A stretch of 64,000 bases of DNA from Ursus arctos (GCF_023065955.2 NW_026622886.1:9186001-9250000), one strand, 5' to 3'; counted from the stretch's first letter, positions 50,600 to 62,461 are shown. Translations and numbers: made by a program. Notes: a model not told the origin generated them from the sequence alone.

Positions 50600-50890
50600 A
50601 GAAAAAGAAGGAAGATCCCTCCCTACCCAGCAACAACACATTACCCACCCCTGGCAGCCAGCGAGAAATCACCACAACCTCCAACTCTTTTCCCACGAAC
50701 TTTTATTCAACGCCCCCCCCCCCCCCGCCAACCAAGTTTCCTCAAACAACCTAATAAAAGCTGACCTTCTCTCTGTCTCTTCAGAATAGCCTGTGGTTCG
50801 CCATAGCTTGCTTGTCCCAAATGCAATTCCTCTGCTATTCTCAAACTCGTTTTGCTAGTAAAACAACTGGTTATTTTTAAGGTTGATACC
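50600..50890 (+). mobile_element. Retroviral LTR-like segment
   Basis: 'cctaataaaagctgacc' supplies a polyadenylation-signal-like AATAAA, followed by 'ttctctctgtctcttcag' and U5-like text ending 'ttttgctagtaaaacaac'. A poly-C run (50713-50726) sits upstream. Probably a truncated ERV solo LTR; no internal genes. Confidence 0.4.
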
Positions 50891-51094
50891 TTCTTACTTA
50901 AGCCAGATTGAGAAGTTTCTGTACCTTGAATCCTAATTGATACAGCTTGTTTTAAAGTTAGTGCCCACCAACACCTGTGCAGAGCTCGGTGCCCAGAAAA
51001 CTCAGCTACTTCTGGGAGGCTTCCCGGAAGGGAAACGTGTTTCCTGCCACCAAGGCAAACTGCCTCCCGAGGCTCCTGGCTGGAGGTGAATCCT

Positions 51095-51225
51095 GCTTTG
51101 TCTACCTGTTAGGGTGTGACCCTGGGCATGCTTCACCTCCATGAACCTTAGTTCTTTTGACTGTAAACTGGGGACTGGGAATCCCGGCGGGCCTCCCAGG
51201 GTGTGGGTTGGAATGAGATACTAGA
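51095..51225 (+). mobile_element. MIR SINE
   Basis: 'gtgaccctgggcatgcttc' and 'gttcttttgactgtaaactg' are a MIR core. The DNA on either side (50946-51094 and 51226-51644) is unrecognised. Confidence 0.6.
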
Positions 51226-51644
51226 AGAGAAGGTTGTCCTAAGCAGTCAGGGGCGGCACAGGCCAGGCTGCCTCTCCCGGCCGGCCTGCTCCTCTCTGAA
51301 GCCCGCCGGGGCCTGAGCTGGGACCCCATGGGCCTCTGGACCACCACCCCCGCAGTGCAATGTTTTCTTTACCCTAACGTGACTCAGCCTTTCCTCGGAG
51401 GGGGTCAGCTCATGTTTTTCTGCCTTTTCCCTAAATGCAAGCCCTAAGTGGGTCTTGAAGTAGAACTGGGTCAGAGTTTCCCGGGGCATTTCTCTCCACT
51501 AGCCCCCCACCCCACCCCCACCCCCCAGCGGGGCTCCCACGAGCCCAGCTCCCTGCGCCTGGCCTCATGCGGGTGGTGGCTTTTGTTGGGCCGCACAGCC
51601 TGCTCGCCTCTGGCCACTTTTGCTCATTTCTCGGGGAGCTGCCT

Positions 51645-52140
51645 AGCTGCAGAGAAAGGCCTTTGGAGCCCTTCTCTTTTCAGCCAGCCTTTATTGAATT
51701 TCACCTCCATTTTGTTTCCTTTCCAAACAGGAACATCATTTATCTTGGACTTCACGTTGCAGAGGTCTCCAAGAGCTCTCTCTTTCCCAGCGACGATTGT
51801 TGACACACAGTCAATCTGTTTCTTGCCTCCCTTCCCCTCCCCTCCCCCCAGCAGGCCGTAAAGTGTCCACAGCTGTGCCCTTGATTACCCCGCCCTTTCT
51901 GTGCCCGCACTGGGGACGAGCTGCCATACAGCACAGCCATTACCGCCGACAAAAAGGGACAATTTTCAAACATTTTTGCTTTTCATCAGGGAAGCCGACG
52001 GCACAAAGAAAGTGCATCATTTTATTCTAAATGCTTTTTAAATATGGGTCACTTGGCCATAATCAGCCCCAAAGGATGGGGAAGTTCAAAGCCTGAAAGC
52101 AATCACACAGATCTGCAGGTTTTTTTCTCCCTTTTAAATG
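51645..52140. promoter_or_regulatory. Repeat-free block, candidate conserved noncoding element/enhancer
   Basis: About 0.5 kb without any transposon wording. It is dense in homeodomain- and nuclear-receptor-like words: 'attgttgacac' near 51797, 'ttgattaccccgcc' near 51881, 'gggtcacttggccataatc' near 52046 and 'aaatgatgtgacttgaca' near 52136. It lies directly beside a CpG-island-like segment. Conservation cannot be seen from one sequence, so this is inference from composition and position. Open frames here change frame freely and show no exon signals. Confidence 0.35.
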
Positions 52141-52189
52141 ATGTGACTTGACACTGGGAAAAACGGGGCGGGGGTGTGTGTTGTGTGTG

Positions 52190-52640
52190 TCTCCAACCCA
52201 CGCCCCCACCTGCACCTCCCTCCGCTCCCCACTGTGAGTGGGGAGCGGGGAGATGTTTGCCCGGCCAGAAATGGCGGCCTGCACGCCAGGAGCGCCTTTT
52301 CACTTTTTGCTGCTGTTTCGGGGAGTATTAAGACCAGGGGGCTCCTGGTCCGGTCCTTCGGGACAGGGTGGCTTTCCCAGCCCAGGTGGGGGCAAAGCCC
52401 TCGCTGTGTTTGCCGAGGGCTCGTGCGGGTGTGCGGCTGCAGGGCTGCGTCCACTCCTGGGGTGGGGTGCACAGGGGCCTGGGCACGGAATGGGGGCCCC
52501 TCCGCTGGCCGCACCCCTCAGCCATCTTCGAGGCGCGGCCCCGCGTGGACGGTAGTTGGGGAGGCCTGCGCTCGGGTCCCCGCCCTCCGCAGCCTAGGGG
52601 AGCGGTTGCCCGAACTGACCCCGAACCAGGAGGTGGGCCC
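52190..52640. promoter_or_regulatory. CpG-island-like segment 1
   Basis: About 450 bp with visibly high G+C and several dozen CpGs ('gaggcgcggccccgcgtgg', 'gcgctcgggtccccgcc'), in a genome segment where CpG is otherwise rare. Long open frames exist on both strands at once, a by-product of G+C richness. It may be a promoter or an orphan CpG island. No TATA box or first exon can be fixed. Confidence 0.55.
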
Positions 52641-54264
52641 CTGGAGGGTACCTGGGCTACACACTGGCTGGACAGTGTCCCAAGACATTCAGACTCGAAT
52701 CTAGAGATGGTAGCAAGGGGTGCTCGGAAAGCCTCTCTAGATGAGACGTGTAAAGAGGCCGCTGCCTTTGAAGGCACCCTTGGAGGGCATGTCTTAGGGT
52801 TCGGCCCATGTGCCTTTGAGCCCAGTTCAACTGCCAACTAGCTCAGGAACCTAACCTTTGATCCGCATTTCCTGTCTGTAAACTAGGAGTCCTAACAGCG
52901 GCTATGCATTAAGCTTGTCGTGAGGACAGCGGTGGGAAGACTGAAGCCAGGTCCATCTTTGTCAGTTCAGATGAAAGAATGAGCACTAGGGATCATCATC
53001 CCTGCCCCCCCACCCCCGGCGCGCTGGACCAACCCAGGACCGTGTAGGAGTGCAACCCCACTAGCTTGCAAGTAAAGAGTTTTCAGATTCCAAGTCTCTT
53101 GAGATGGGAAAGACCTCCGGGGGAGGTCAGCGGCACCAGAGCACCTGACCTCCATTCAGCAGTGGACACCTTCTCAGGGGACCCCTGCCCCAAATTTTGC
53201 CCTTAAAAGCCTTCACTTGCAAGCCACTGGGGAGTTGGGGACTTTTGAGCATTAGCTCCCCATTCTCCTGGGTGGTGCCAAACTAGTAAATGGCCTATCT
53301 TTCTTCACGGCAAAAGGTGGGTGTCCGTTACTGGCTTGCTGCACGTGGGGTGGGCAAACTTGCTGGGGTCATTTGGGTTATCCTACAAATCACAGTGTCC
53401 TAGAGTGAGTACTTACTACACTTCGTCTAATTACGGACAACTGGAGACTGGGAAATGATGGCTTCTCTTCCCGCTCTTCTTCCTTCCTGCCTCCCTGACA
53501 CAGGGAAGAGAAGGGAGCCAGTGTTCAGCACAGGTCAGGGAGCAACTGTAAATCAGTCGTGGTATAGTTATGTAAACACTATTTGGGGGCCATACGTAGA
53601 GACGCGACATCCTTGCTCTGCCAGTTGCAGCCCTGTGACACGGGACACGCCACTTTATCTTTCTGAGCCTCCGTTTTCTCATCAGTTAAAAGGTGTGTGA
53701 ATCCTGACCTGCTGGTGTATTAAGTGACATAACGCGTGTAAAGAGGTACACACATAATGCCCCATTCTTTCCCAGGGGTCTTCCTGTCTTGCATTTCATA
53801 CTGGACAGAGTGCCAGTGTACAGCATAATGGGATACCGACCTCAGGGTTTACCTGTGGGAGCATTTCCAGGGGAGAGAGTCGCTGCTGAGGGACTGTAAG
53901 GCTGTCCCGAGTTGGACCCTCACCGAGCTTCTACAAGTCGGTTCAGCCGTTACCACTTTGCTTGATGAGGAAGAGGAGGAGGATAGCAAGCTGTGATATT
54001 ACCATTTCTAATAAATATTTGGTCTTTGTCCTGCTTCCTGGCTCACAGCTCCTACGACCCTTGTAACTTCCCAAGCGAAGAGAGCTAGGGGTGTCTTGTG
54101 TTACGTTAATGAGGGGACTGATGGGCCAGCACCTGCAGGTGGGGGCTGGCTTCAGGGAATCCAGCCGGTGATTAGAGGGCTGGAACTTTCAGACCCACCT
54201 CCCTGACCTCGGGGAGGAGGCTCAGGTTGAATCAATCACCAATGGCCACTGATTTAATCAATCA
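52641..54264. other. Low-repeat DNA with two MIR pieces
   Basis: MIR cores at about 52805-52945 ('cctgtctgtaaactaggag') and 53565-53765 ('cctccgttttctcatcag'). No other repeat, exon or RNA gene that I can support between the two CpG-rich segments. Confidence 0.45.
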
Positions 54265-55095
54265 CTTCTGTGTCAGGACGCCTCCATAACCCCCACGAGG
54301 ACGGGTGGGGAGAGCTTCCCGGTCGGTGAACACATGGGGATTGGGGGGAGCGGTGCGCTCGCTCGGAGAGCTCGGAAGCTTCGCGCCCCACGTCTCGCCC
54401 CGCATCCACCTGGCTGTTGGTGACTTGTGTCCTCTTCTAGCAGGCGGGTGATCGAGTAAGTAAAATGGTTCTCAGTTCTGTGAGCTGCTCCAGGAACTTC
54501 CTGGCACCCCAGGAACTGGGCGTCGTCAGACCGCGGATCGGTGGGATCAGGAGGTCGCTGGGGTGACAACTCAGGGCTGTGACTCAGTAGGGGCGGGGCA
54601 GCCTGCCGGACGGAGTCCCTCACCTGCCGCTCTGCCGCTGTGCGCGCGGCAGGTGGGCAGTGGCCGAGTGGGGATGGCGCGCCGCCGCTTGCAGAGAATT
54701 GCTGGCCGTGGGGACGAGGCCGCACACGTCCGGCGTCGGGAGCGCTGCGCGTGTGGCGGTGCTTTGGGTAGAGGGGACACGCAGGAGGACTGGGTTTTCC
54801 TGCTCACCGGCATTTTGGCACAAGCTTAGGACTACACCCCCCCACCTCCGAGTTCCACTAAGTACGGTGAAGACTGGTGAGAACTTAAAAATCCCGCCTA
54901 TTGAAGAACCCGGGAAAACCACGTGCCAACAAACACAGGAAGTGCGAGAAGCCCGAGACCCCGGGGCTTCGGTGTCCCGGTGTCCCGACCCGGGCGCTGG
55001 CTTGCGCCCCCCTCCAGTTCCCGCGGAACTGTAGTGTTCGTACCCTGGGGCCGGTCCCGGTGCGTGCGGGTTTCCAAACACAGAGCGGCTGGCTG
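54265..55095. promoter_or_regulatory. CpG-island-like segment 2, candidate promoter
   Basis: Over about 830 bp CpG is frequent ('gcgctcgctcggagagc', 'gtgcgcgcggcaggtg', 'ggatggcgcgccgccgc'). It has an AP-1 word TGACTCA (54580-54586) immediately followed by a GC box GGGGCGGGGC (54590-54599). Near 54430-54460 an acceptor-like CCTCTTCTAG is followed 15 nt later by a donor-like A|GTAAGTA. A protein frame cannot be chosen, since several 80-150-codon frames overlap on both strands. Best read as an unmethylated regulatory island, perhaps the start of a noncoding transcript. Confidence 0.55.
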
Positions 55096-55554
55096 CCAGG
55101 CTCTGGGTGGATTCTGCCTTACTGTCTTGTTCTGCTCTAGATGTATTTATTTCTGGTTATTGCTTAATCTCTGTTCTGATAATGGAGTTGAAGTCTGTAA
55201 TTACAAAATCATAGTTCTGTAGGAGTTTTCTTTGGCTTCCCGCTTTTCTGTTTGCTTTGGTCTGTTTTTCATGTGAGGGTTTCCTCAAATACCTACTGAC
55301 CCTTGACTGTCCCTTCATATTTCAGAGCGAGTCGGTGACCACCCGGATGCAGGCTCTGCGCGAGCTTCCCGTGCGTCCTGTAAGGCCTCCGAGCTCTGGC
55401 CTCATGGTCTGGTCTGTCTGACCTCGCTGCCCGCCACTGTCCCCTTTCTCCCTCCTGCCGGTTGCACTCCCATGGGTTTGCCAGGGCACATGGGGTTTGT
55501 TGTTGCTTTGTGGCTTCGCTGGTGCTGTTCTCACTGCCAGGAGAGACGATCCCC

Positions 55555-55895
55555 TGGGGGTTCCCTTGGCTTATTCACCTCTTTCAGGTCTCTGCTCAAA
55601 TAACCCTTTAGCACAGAGGCCTTCCCTGATGCCCTTTATGAAACTGCCCCGCCGGCCTGCCTCTGCTTTAGTTTCTGTGGGCCGTCGGGTGGCCTGACAT
55701 AGCCTCGCTCGGGGTATGCTGTGTTGGGCTTACCGTTATGCTGTGCTCATGGGTTGTCTGTTTTTACCCAGATGAGGCACAGTCCATGCAGTCCGGGTCT
55801 TTGTTTTGTTCACTGTGTGTCCGCTGCACCTGTTAGTGCTTGGCACATCAGTACGTATCACACACAGGTTTGATGAAGGAAGGAAGGAGTGGTGT
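55555..55895 (+). mobile_element. L2 3' end
   Basis: 'caggtctctgctcaaataac', 'gaggccttccctgatgcc', 'tttgttttgttcactgtg' and 'gtgcttggcacatcagta' follow the L2 3' consensus in order. Confidence 0.75.
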
Positions 55896-56367
55896 CTTCA
55901 ACTGAGCGGGGAAGGGCCAGGATCTGGCCATTTTATTGCAAGATCCCTAACCTTCAGTCTCCTTCGATCCTTCTTTTGGGTTTGTTCCCTCAGCCATGGG
56001 AGTCCTAGCTGCCAGTGTTCTTGGAGTTGACTGGGAGAAGGTCTTTTATCTCATGCTCCCGTTTATGGCAAAGTACCCCTGTCTTCCGAGCCCTTTGAAT
56101 TAACTTATCCTGGGAGCTAGAAAGCAATCGCCTGGTTGTGTACGTAGGGGCCGGTGGGGAGAGGAGCTGGACTGTCTGCCAGTTTTAAACCCTACCCACA
56201 CCCTTATTCTCAGAAGTACCCTGCATCTCTGATTCCTAAAATCTCCAGAGCTCTGCAGGATTTATCACAAGGATGTGCTGGTAACTGTTTCATTGGCTCA
56301 CGAGGGAGAAAAGCCCTGGTGTGCAGTGTTGGCTCATTGCCGTGATGTAACAGCTTAACTATCGTCA

Positions 56368-56375
56368 TGACGTCA
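56368..56375. promoter_or_regulatory. Perfect CRE palindrome
   Basis: TGACGTCA, the full-length CREB/ATF site, occurs in unique DNA about 1.3 kb to the right of CpG island 2. A single 8-bp word in 64 kb is not rare by chance alone, but CpG depletion makes it less common than expected. Confidence 0.3.
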
Positions 56376-57148
56376 CTGAACATGGACTTGGGAAGAAACG
56401 TGCAGTCGGACACCAGTGTTCCACCTTCTAGACAAAATAGATGGGAATGACTTCAAGAGCGTAGGTACGACCTAGGAACATAAGAGAGAGTGAAGACTTT
56501 TGAACAGCTGTTACCTTTATTAAATATCATCTGAGGTTTACATAATTTTTAATGCCGATTCTTTTTAATCAGCTTGTAAATTTCCTAAAAATTTGACGAT
56601 CTGCTCTGATGAGCTGCTGTAAGCTGGTTCTAGCATGTATCCTCTTGCTTTTGGATTCCCTTACTCTCGCAGGCTTTAATTTTTTGCTACCTGGTATCTT
56701 CTCTCTACGTCAGTTATCCCTGGTTCATCTAATTTACAGTTTCTAAAATTCTGTGGATGGCTCTTTTCCACTTGTCCTCTTCTTGACTTCATTCTCACTG
56801 TCCTTTTGGGCTTAAGCCTTCCTGGAAAACATCCTTTTACTTCCATTTTCATGGGTTTCTGGAAGGCGGGCAAGGTAAATGCAGGTGTTCAAAGTGCTTT
56901 GTTTAACCAGAAGTGTCTTCAATTAGGATCACTTTGAACTTATTGCACATACATGCTTAAAAATGTACTTTTTGACTGTGTTCTCTGGCTTGTATAGATT
57001 TGCTTTTTTAATTTATTTTTTTGACTGTTGAGTGGTTGGCAACCTTATATGGCTCACATAAACTTTTAGTATGAAATTTACTTCATTAATTTCCATTGCT
57101 TATTGTGCTTTTGGTATGAGAATGGTTCATTATAATACCACGGGAGTT

Positions 57149-57341
57149 CGTTTATTTACTTACTTATTTGACAGAGATAGAGCCAGAGAGCACATGGCGG
57201 GGGTGGGGGGACGGCAGAGGCAGAGGGAGAAGCAGGCTCCCCACTGAACAGGGAGCCCAATGTGGGACTCAATCCCAGGACCCCAGATCATGACCTGAGC
57301 CAAAGGCAGTTGCTTAACCAACTGAGCCACCTGGGCACCCT
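57149..57341 (-). mobile_element. CanSINE, antisense
   Basis: The plus strand runs from 'cgtttatttacttacttatt' to 'gagccacctgggcaccc'. Duplication weak. Confidence 0.88.
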
Positions 57342-58214
57342 GGAGTAGCTCTTTTCTTTTAACCACTTAGAAATCAGACATTAAACCATAGTCGAGTTTT
57401 TAGGTTCAAGGGTCTTTGTTTTGAGTAAAATGAGGTAGTTGTTTTTAAAATCTGTCAATATTTATTTTTCTTTCCTGAGTTTGACTTTATTCCCAGTGAG
57501 CATACCTATCTTGAGGTAGAGGGCGGAGGAGGAGGGAATTAGAATTGTTACAGCAGGAAAGAAGGAAATTCTGTTGAGGCTTTTTCACTTTGAAGACAAA
57601 ATAATAGGCTTAAAAGTCACTTAGTGTGAAAAAAGGATTTTCTAAATTCCTTTATCTCCTCCTGTACTATAACAAGACTCGGGTGTCGTTTGTAACTGAG
57701 ACCGCACTCCATCTCCCTTCTCCCCACAGCCTGGTTGTTCGTGCTCCATCCTTTAACAGAAAAGTACCGTGTTCTTCCACTGCTAAGCTAGTTTGAGTTT
57801 CTGTTACTTGTTGCTAAGGGTTCTAAGTCTTTTCAGTTACGAGAATTTTTTCCAAAGCCTGAACTTGTGGATCTCTGTTCCACATGATAGCTGTTTTATT
57901 AGCAGTATTTTGACTGAGAAAATCTAGCCAATACAGATAGACGGGCAAAAGGATACAATGAACTCAGTAATGCTTATGAAGGCGCTTTTTATTCATCACA
58001 TCATGACGTATCTGTACAGTAGTTGTAAAATGGGAGTGCCTGCAAGTTGAAGACGTTGTTTATTCAGTGTATGAATGATGCTTGGGGACCAGAGGGACTT
58101 GTAGATTCCTTGAAATAACTCTTGGCCCCACCCGGATGTTCCCAGACCCAGAGATGCTTCCCTCACAGGTTGGCAGCCACTGCTTTAGATTACCTTCTCC
58201 CCGAAGTCCTTCTC
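57342..58214. other. Unassigned intergenic DNA
   Basis: No repeat that I can name with confidence. The end near 58080-58190 ('cagagatgcttccctcac', 'ggcagccactgctttag') may be a MER5 scrap. Confidence 0.4.
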
Positions 58215-58870
58215 ATCTGACTTGAAGTGAGCACTTTCTTGCCTTTCTCCAAGACCCCACTGAATTTATTCCAGCTTCTAAGTACCTCTTGACCCCTTTC
58301 CACTCTTCCACACCTACTGCCACTGCTGCAGTCCAGGCCCCGCTTGCCCTCACAGGCTCTGATGCAACGGTCAGTCTATCCGGTCTCTCTTCCTACCGTT
58401 GGTCCCTTTCCAAACCATCCTCTGTACCACAGGTGTTTCTCATTCTGTCCTTCCCTTGCCTGGAATGATGCTACTCCTGTGTCCCATCAGGACAGCTGGG
58501 ATACCTCGTTTCAGTCCTACTTACCGGCTCGTGTTCTGCAAACATGTCCTGTGCCTTTTTTCTTATGAGCTTTTGTTTGAACCAATTCCCCTGGCTAGAA
58601 GCTAGAACAGTCTCTGTCCTGTACACGGCAAGCTCATGTTCAGCTCAGATGTCCCCTGTGAGGTTCTGTTAATCAACCCCCACGAACCTCCTGGTCCGGG
58701 ATAGCCATACCTTGTCCTGGCATCCTGGAAACACGTTGGTACAGGCTTTGGTGACGGACTTCTCACACTGTGGGTGCTGTGGGGAAAGGAACAGTTAGTC
58801 ACGTTTGTATCTGCAAGCACCGTGGGCAGTGCCTGGTACATAGCAGGTGCCCAATGAATGCTTACAGGAC
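58215..58870 (+). mobile_element. L2 LINE 3' part
   Basis: 'tgccactgctgcagtccagg', 'cccttgcctggaatgatgc' and 'cagtgcctggtacatagcag' appear in the correct order for L2. Open frames here are not genes. Confidence 0.65.
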
Positions 58871-59099
58871 AAGCTGATGTGGACTGGTGTGCTTAGGAGT
58901 CCAGTTCTCGTGGAGACTAGCTCCTGAATAGGATTCAATGTACTTTATTATAAAGCCTTGGAAATGGAACAAGAAGAACATGTTAAAATTATTTTCCCAA
59001 TTCTGTTTTTTCCCATTTCAGTCTCTTTTGACATTTTTTTCCTCCCAAGTAAGACTTTATTTCATCTGACTGTAAAAGCAACACATAGCCTAGTATTTT

Positions 59100-59300
59100 C
59101 GTGGACGTCAGACAGGCTCCAGGTTGGCTTCTGCTTAGCTGCCGTGTGCTTGTGCCAGTACTCGGTCTGTTTATGCCTCTGTTCTCTCGTCCGGGTAGCG
59201 GAGATCGTTACACTAGCTCTTCCTAAGATCGTCATGAAGATGAAATTAGCGTACGTGAAGTGCTTCGCTCAGTGTCCGGCACAAGGATTGCCCCACAGAT
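59100..59300 (+). mobile_element. MIR SINE
   Basis: 'tgcctctgttctctcgtccg' and 'tgcttcgctcagtgtccgg' fit a MIR. The 178-codon open frame 58958-59494 runs through it and is a chance frame. Confidence 0.6.
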
Positions 59301-60270
59301 ATGCCGAAATGACAGTCAGTGCAGAACGGTGGTCTGGGAGGCCGGGGATACAGCTGGCGTCTTTGGCCCAGCATCTTCACTGCGTTGCATTAAAAGAAAA
59401 CCTGAATCTGACTCCAGAAGCCTTGGATAAGAATCTTTTCTTTAGGACAGCCTTTCTTAACTGTGGTTCATGTGAACCACAAAGCTCAAAATGACCGAGT
59501 GACTCTTTTCTCCCCTGAGGATGCTACGTAACCGCACCCTTCTAGATGCTCCGGAGAGCTGGCGGACTCTATGCAGTGCTTGATTGAGGACACTGAGGTG
59601 TAGGCCTCTCCCCACCCCCTCCCCTTCCAGAAACGCTGCTCTGGTGCTTCTTGAAGACCTGGGGCAGGGCTCAGCATAGTGCTGCCTGTCTGCCCTGGAA
59701 ACCTCATTTTCTCCAGCCTAAGGGCAGCTGATAAAAAGCTCTCCCTCCCTCACCCCTGTGATGTTCCTAGAACACCATTCATTTGTTCTTACTCCACACT
59801 GTGCTCACCACGTAGCCAGTAGTTCTGACAGGTGTCTCCTTCTCTTGAAAGAAGGGCCTGTGTCTCCCGAGCCTTGTGTGCCCTCTTTCCTCTGGGATCG
59901 CCGTGAAGAGTAGCGCCAAGAAATGCGTGTCCATCCTGGACTCTGTCTACAGCAGGAAACATTGACATTTTTCCCTTCACATACAGACTTCTGAAAAGTC
60001 CTCCCGATACCTCGCTACTGCCAAATGCCCTTCCTTGACAAAACTATAGAATTCTCTGGGCATTTAATCTAAGCATGTCATGATTTGTGCCGCTGAGGCT
60101 TCTGAAGTTCGGTGCTGTGTGGCAGAGCCAATCTGCCTTCTTGGAGCCATTCCTATCTCCTGTTGCTCTTCGGTGCTGACAGCGTGCTGCCTCCCAGGGA
60201 GGCTCCAGCACCTTTCTTGCCGGGAAGGGCCATGATCCCTTCTGTGCTAACAAGGAGGACTAATACTGGG
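59301..60270. other. Unassigned intergenic DNA
   Basis: No gene or repeat supported, except a possible short hAT-like end near 59450-59480 ('cctttcttaactgtggttc'). Confidence 0.4.
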
Positions 60271-60274
60271 TAGG

Positions 60275-60590
60275 CAACTAGCAGTGTCTACCACAATCCA
60301 TATAATGGAATATCATGTAGCCATTACTTTTTGAAGAATGTTTATTGACATGGGAAAATGCTCACAATATATTAAAGAAGAAAGCAGGATACAAATCTGT
60401 AAATACAGTATGATCCCAGTCTTGTAATAAAATAAATTATATATGCATAGAAAAAATACAGGACAGAAATACACTAAAACATTAACAGTGATTATCTTGG
60501 TGGTGGGATCTGGGTGAATTAACTTTAATTTTCTGCATTTTCCAAATTTTCCATAATGAACATATATTCATATATTACTTTCATAATGGC
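60275..60590 (+). mobile_element. L1 3' UTR, old
   Basis: 'ggaatatcatgtagccatt', 'acagtatgatcccagtcttg' and 'cagtgattatcttggtggtg' form the same L1M-type end as 46650-47130. Confidence 0.7.
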
Positions 60591-62394
60591 GGGGCTGGGG
60601 GAGAAGTCCATACAGGTGACACCTGACCCCTAGTATTGGGAGGCAGTGAGACTGACATGCTGTTAAGGGGATACTCAGTACTAGCACCGCCTCAGGCAGT
60701 GTCCCCATTTATAAAGGAGGGAAGATGACCCCTGACTGCCCACCTCTCAGGTACACGGGTGTGGGAAAGGGGCCCCAAGTGTCTGTCAGTTGTGACTCCA
60801 AAGCAGCAGCTCAAGTGCCTTGTTGGAGTGCACTTGCTTGCCCTGCGTCGGTGGGCAGGAGGGCTACAGACACGCGGGCCCGCAGAGCGCGGAGGGCCAC
60901 CGTATCATCATCCCTGCTGCAGGCCATCGCGGCAGGCATCCGTCTGGGGGAAAGCCTGCAGCCCTAGTCTCTGACCTAAAGGATTCCAGGTCCTTGTTTG
61001 AAATCCAGTCCTGAGCAAGTCTTCCACTCACAGATCCACTCTAGGTCACCTCCCTGCTTATAAAGTTCCTTAAACTGGTTCTGCTGAAACGGTTATTGCT
61101 TAAAATGGCCTGAGAATGCCCGCCTCCAGCACTCCAGAGTCCGAGGAGGCATGGTGAGGACCCAGGTGGTCAGGGTGGTGAGGGGAGGGAGGTAGGTGTT
61201 GGGAGTCAGGCCAGCCACCCTTGGACTCCTGGGAAACTGAGGCCTGCCAGGGAGGGTCTCTAACAAGAGATGCGATGAGGTTACTTGCGATAACAGACAT
61301 GAAAGGCCCAGCACGTAGTAAGCACTCAGCACACGTTAGTTTTCTTTCCAGGGGCAAAATGAGGTCCTTCCTCTCCCCCTGCAAATGCTCTCTTCAAAAA
61401 CAAAGCTTAGTGCTTAGTGCCCAGTGCAGGGAAACTCAGAATGAAACAAGCTCTTTGAAAGCAGAAGAGCACAGCTACTTAAGCAGGACTGTTCACTTAC
61501 TCCGTATAGCTGGCAAGATGCTATTTCAGTGAACATGTCTTCATTCAGATAAGCTGACACTCATGCCAAAGCTATTTGATTGTAGAAATTATAAAAATAC
61601 TTTAAAAATGCATTTGTAGAATGAAGTAACAAAAATACTTTTTCTAAGCTTTTTTCACATAATCTAAACTTAAGAATTGCTGAGTTTCATTTTATTTACT
61701 ATTAAAACATGGGTCACCCACCACTTCTCCAGCTATCTGGATGAAAATCCTGAAGTGTATTGTATTTTTCCTAGCCTTTTATTGTGGAGTATTCTGGACT
61801 TAGTTTTGTAAAATAAAGTCCGGGTCCTCTGAGAATTTGTCTTTGGGCCATACTGTTGGTACAGATCTTTCTGGGTCAACCAGTGTTCTTTGGGAAACAG
61901 ACTGTCCCAGACTCGTGATGCCTGGTGTAGATTTCCTCCTCCTTCCCACCTTCCTATCTGGTTCTCAGCTGGCCTTCAGTGGCTTTGGGTAGACCTGCCT
62001 TCTATCAAGCAGCCACCGCCTCTGCCATTTTTTTTTTTTTTTAATGGGCTGGAAAGCCAGATAACTCAATTTGTTAGAAATGTACGCAAATTTATTAGTA
62101 AAGAGGTAAAAGGAGAGATTCTTGAGGAGCTCTCCTCTGAGTAAATTGCAAGAAACTCTAGTGACCTCTTTGGCAGCTCAGAGGCCTTTAAAAACTCTAT
62201 CCTCGAACTCCTGTTTTGTCAGGGAAGGGATCTCTGGGTAAATGACATTTTCCACTAATATCCACATACTTTACCTATCCTTAGAAGGGGTATCATGGTA
62301 AGTGAGATAATGGATGTGAAAGCACTTTAAAAAAGCATAAACTCTGAAATGTTGTTTACCCCATGTATCTATAAAGAAACACACACAGATGGCT
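60591..62394. other. Low-repeat DNA downstream of the gene end
   Basis: A possible MIR tail lies at about 61255-61340 ('ccagcacgtagtaagcac') and a T17 tract near 62026. No exon is supported. This is the flank just past the poly(A) site of the minus-strand gene. Confidence 0.45.
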
Positions 62395-62415
62395 AAATTG
62401 AATCAACCCCAACGT

Positions 62416-62421
62416 TTTATT
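62416..62421 (-). terminator. Polyadenylation signal AATAAA
   Basis: TTTATT on the plus strand gives a canonical AATAAA on the minus strand, about 1.2 kb past the stop codon. Cleavage would be expected some 10-30 nt further left. It is the first clear canonical signal that I noted in this orientation within a repeat-free UTR-like stretch. Confidence 0.5.
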
Positions 62422-62461
62422 TAATTTAAAGTTTTAAAAGGCAGTGGTCAAGCACATTGTG

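Larger units (their letters stand above)
49830..50945 (+). mobile_element. Old LTR/MER repeat, split by later insertions
   Basis: 49830-50285 and 50890-50945 appear to be two halves of one old element: 'cctttgtgaaaataaagg' on the left and 'gagaagtttctgtaccttg' with 'atcctaattgatacagc' on the right. The family is not certain. The insert contains a CanSINE and an LTR-like segment. Confidence 0.4.
55096..57148. other. Low-repeat DNA with one L2 3' end
   Basis: Apart from the L2 piece (55555-55895) I recognise no repeat or exon. 56890-57140 is A+T-rich. Confidence 0.4.

Noticed and set aside
52174..52841. Several 100-176-codon open frames on both strands
   Set aside because: High G+C removes stop codons in every frame. 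Frames overlap on opposite strands, with no coherent start, splice or family signal.
54273..55081. Open frames of 124-153 codons in CpG island 2
   Set aside because: Same G+C effect; mutually overlapping on both strands and no recognisable domain.
58958..59494. 178-codon plus-strand open frame, the longest in the window
   Set aside because: It runs through a MIR SINE and into low-complexity text, with no Kozak or splice support and no domain. Chance frame.
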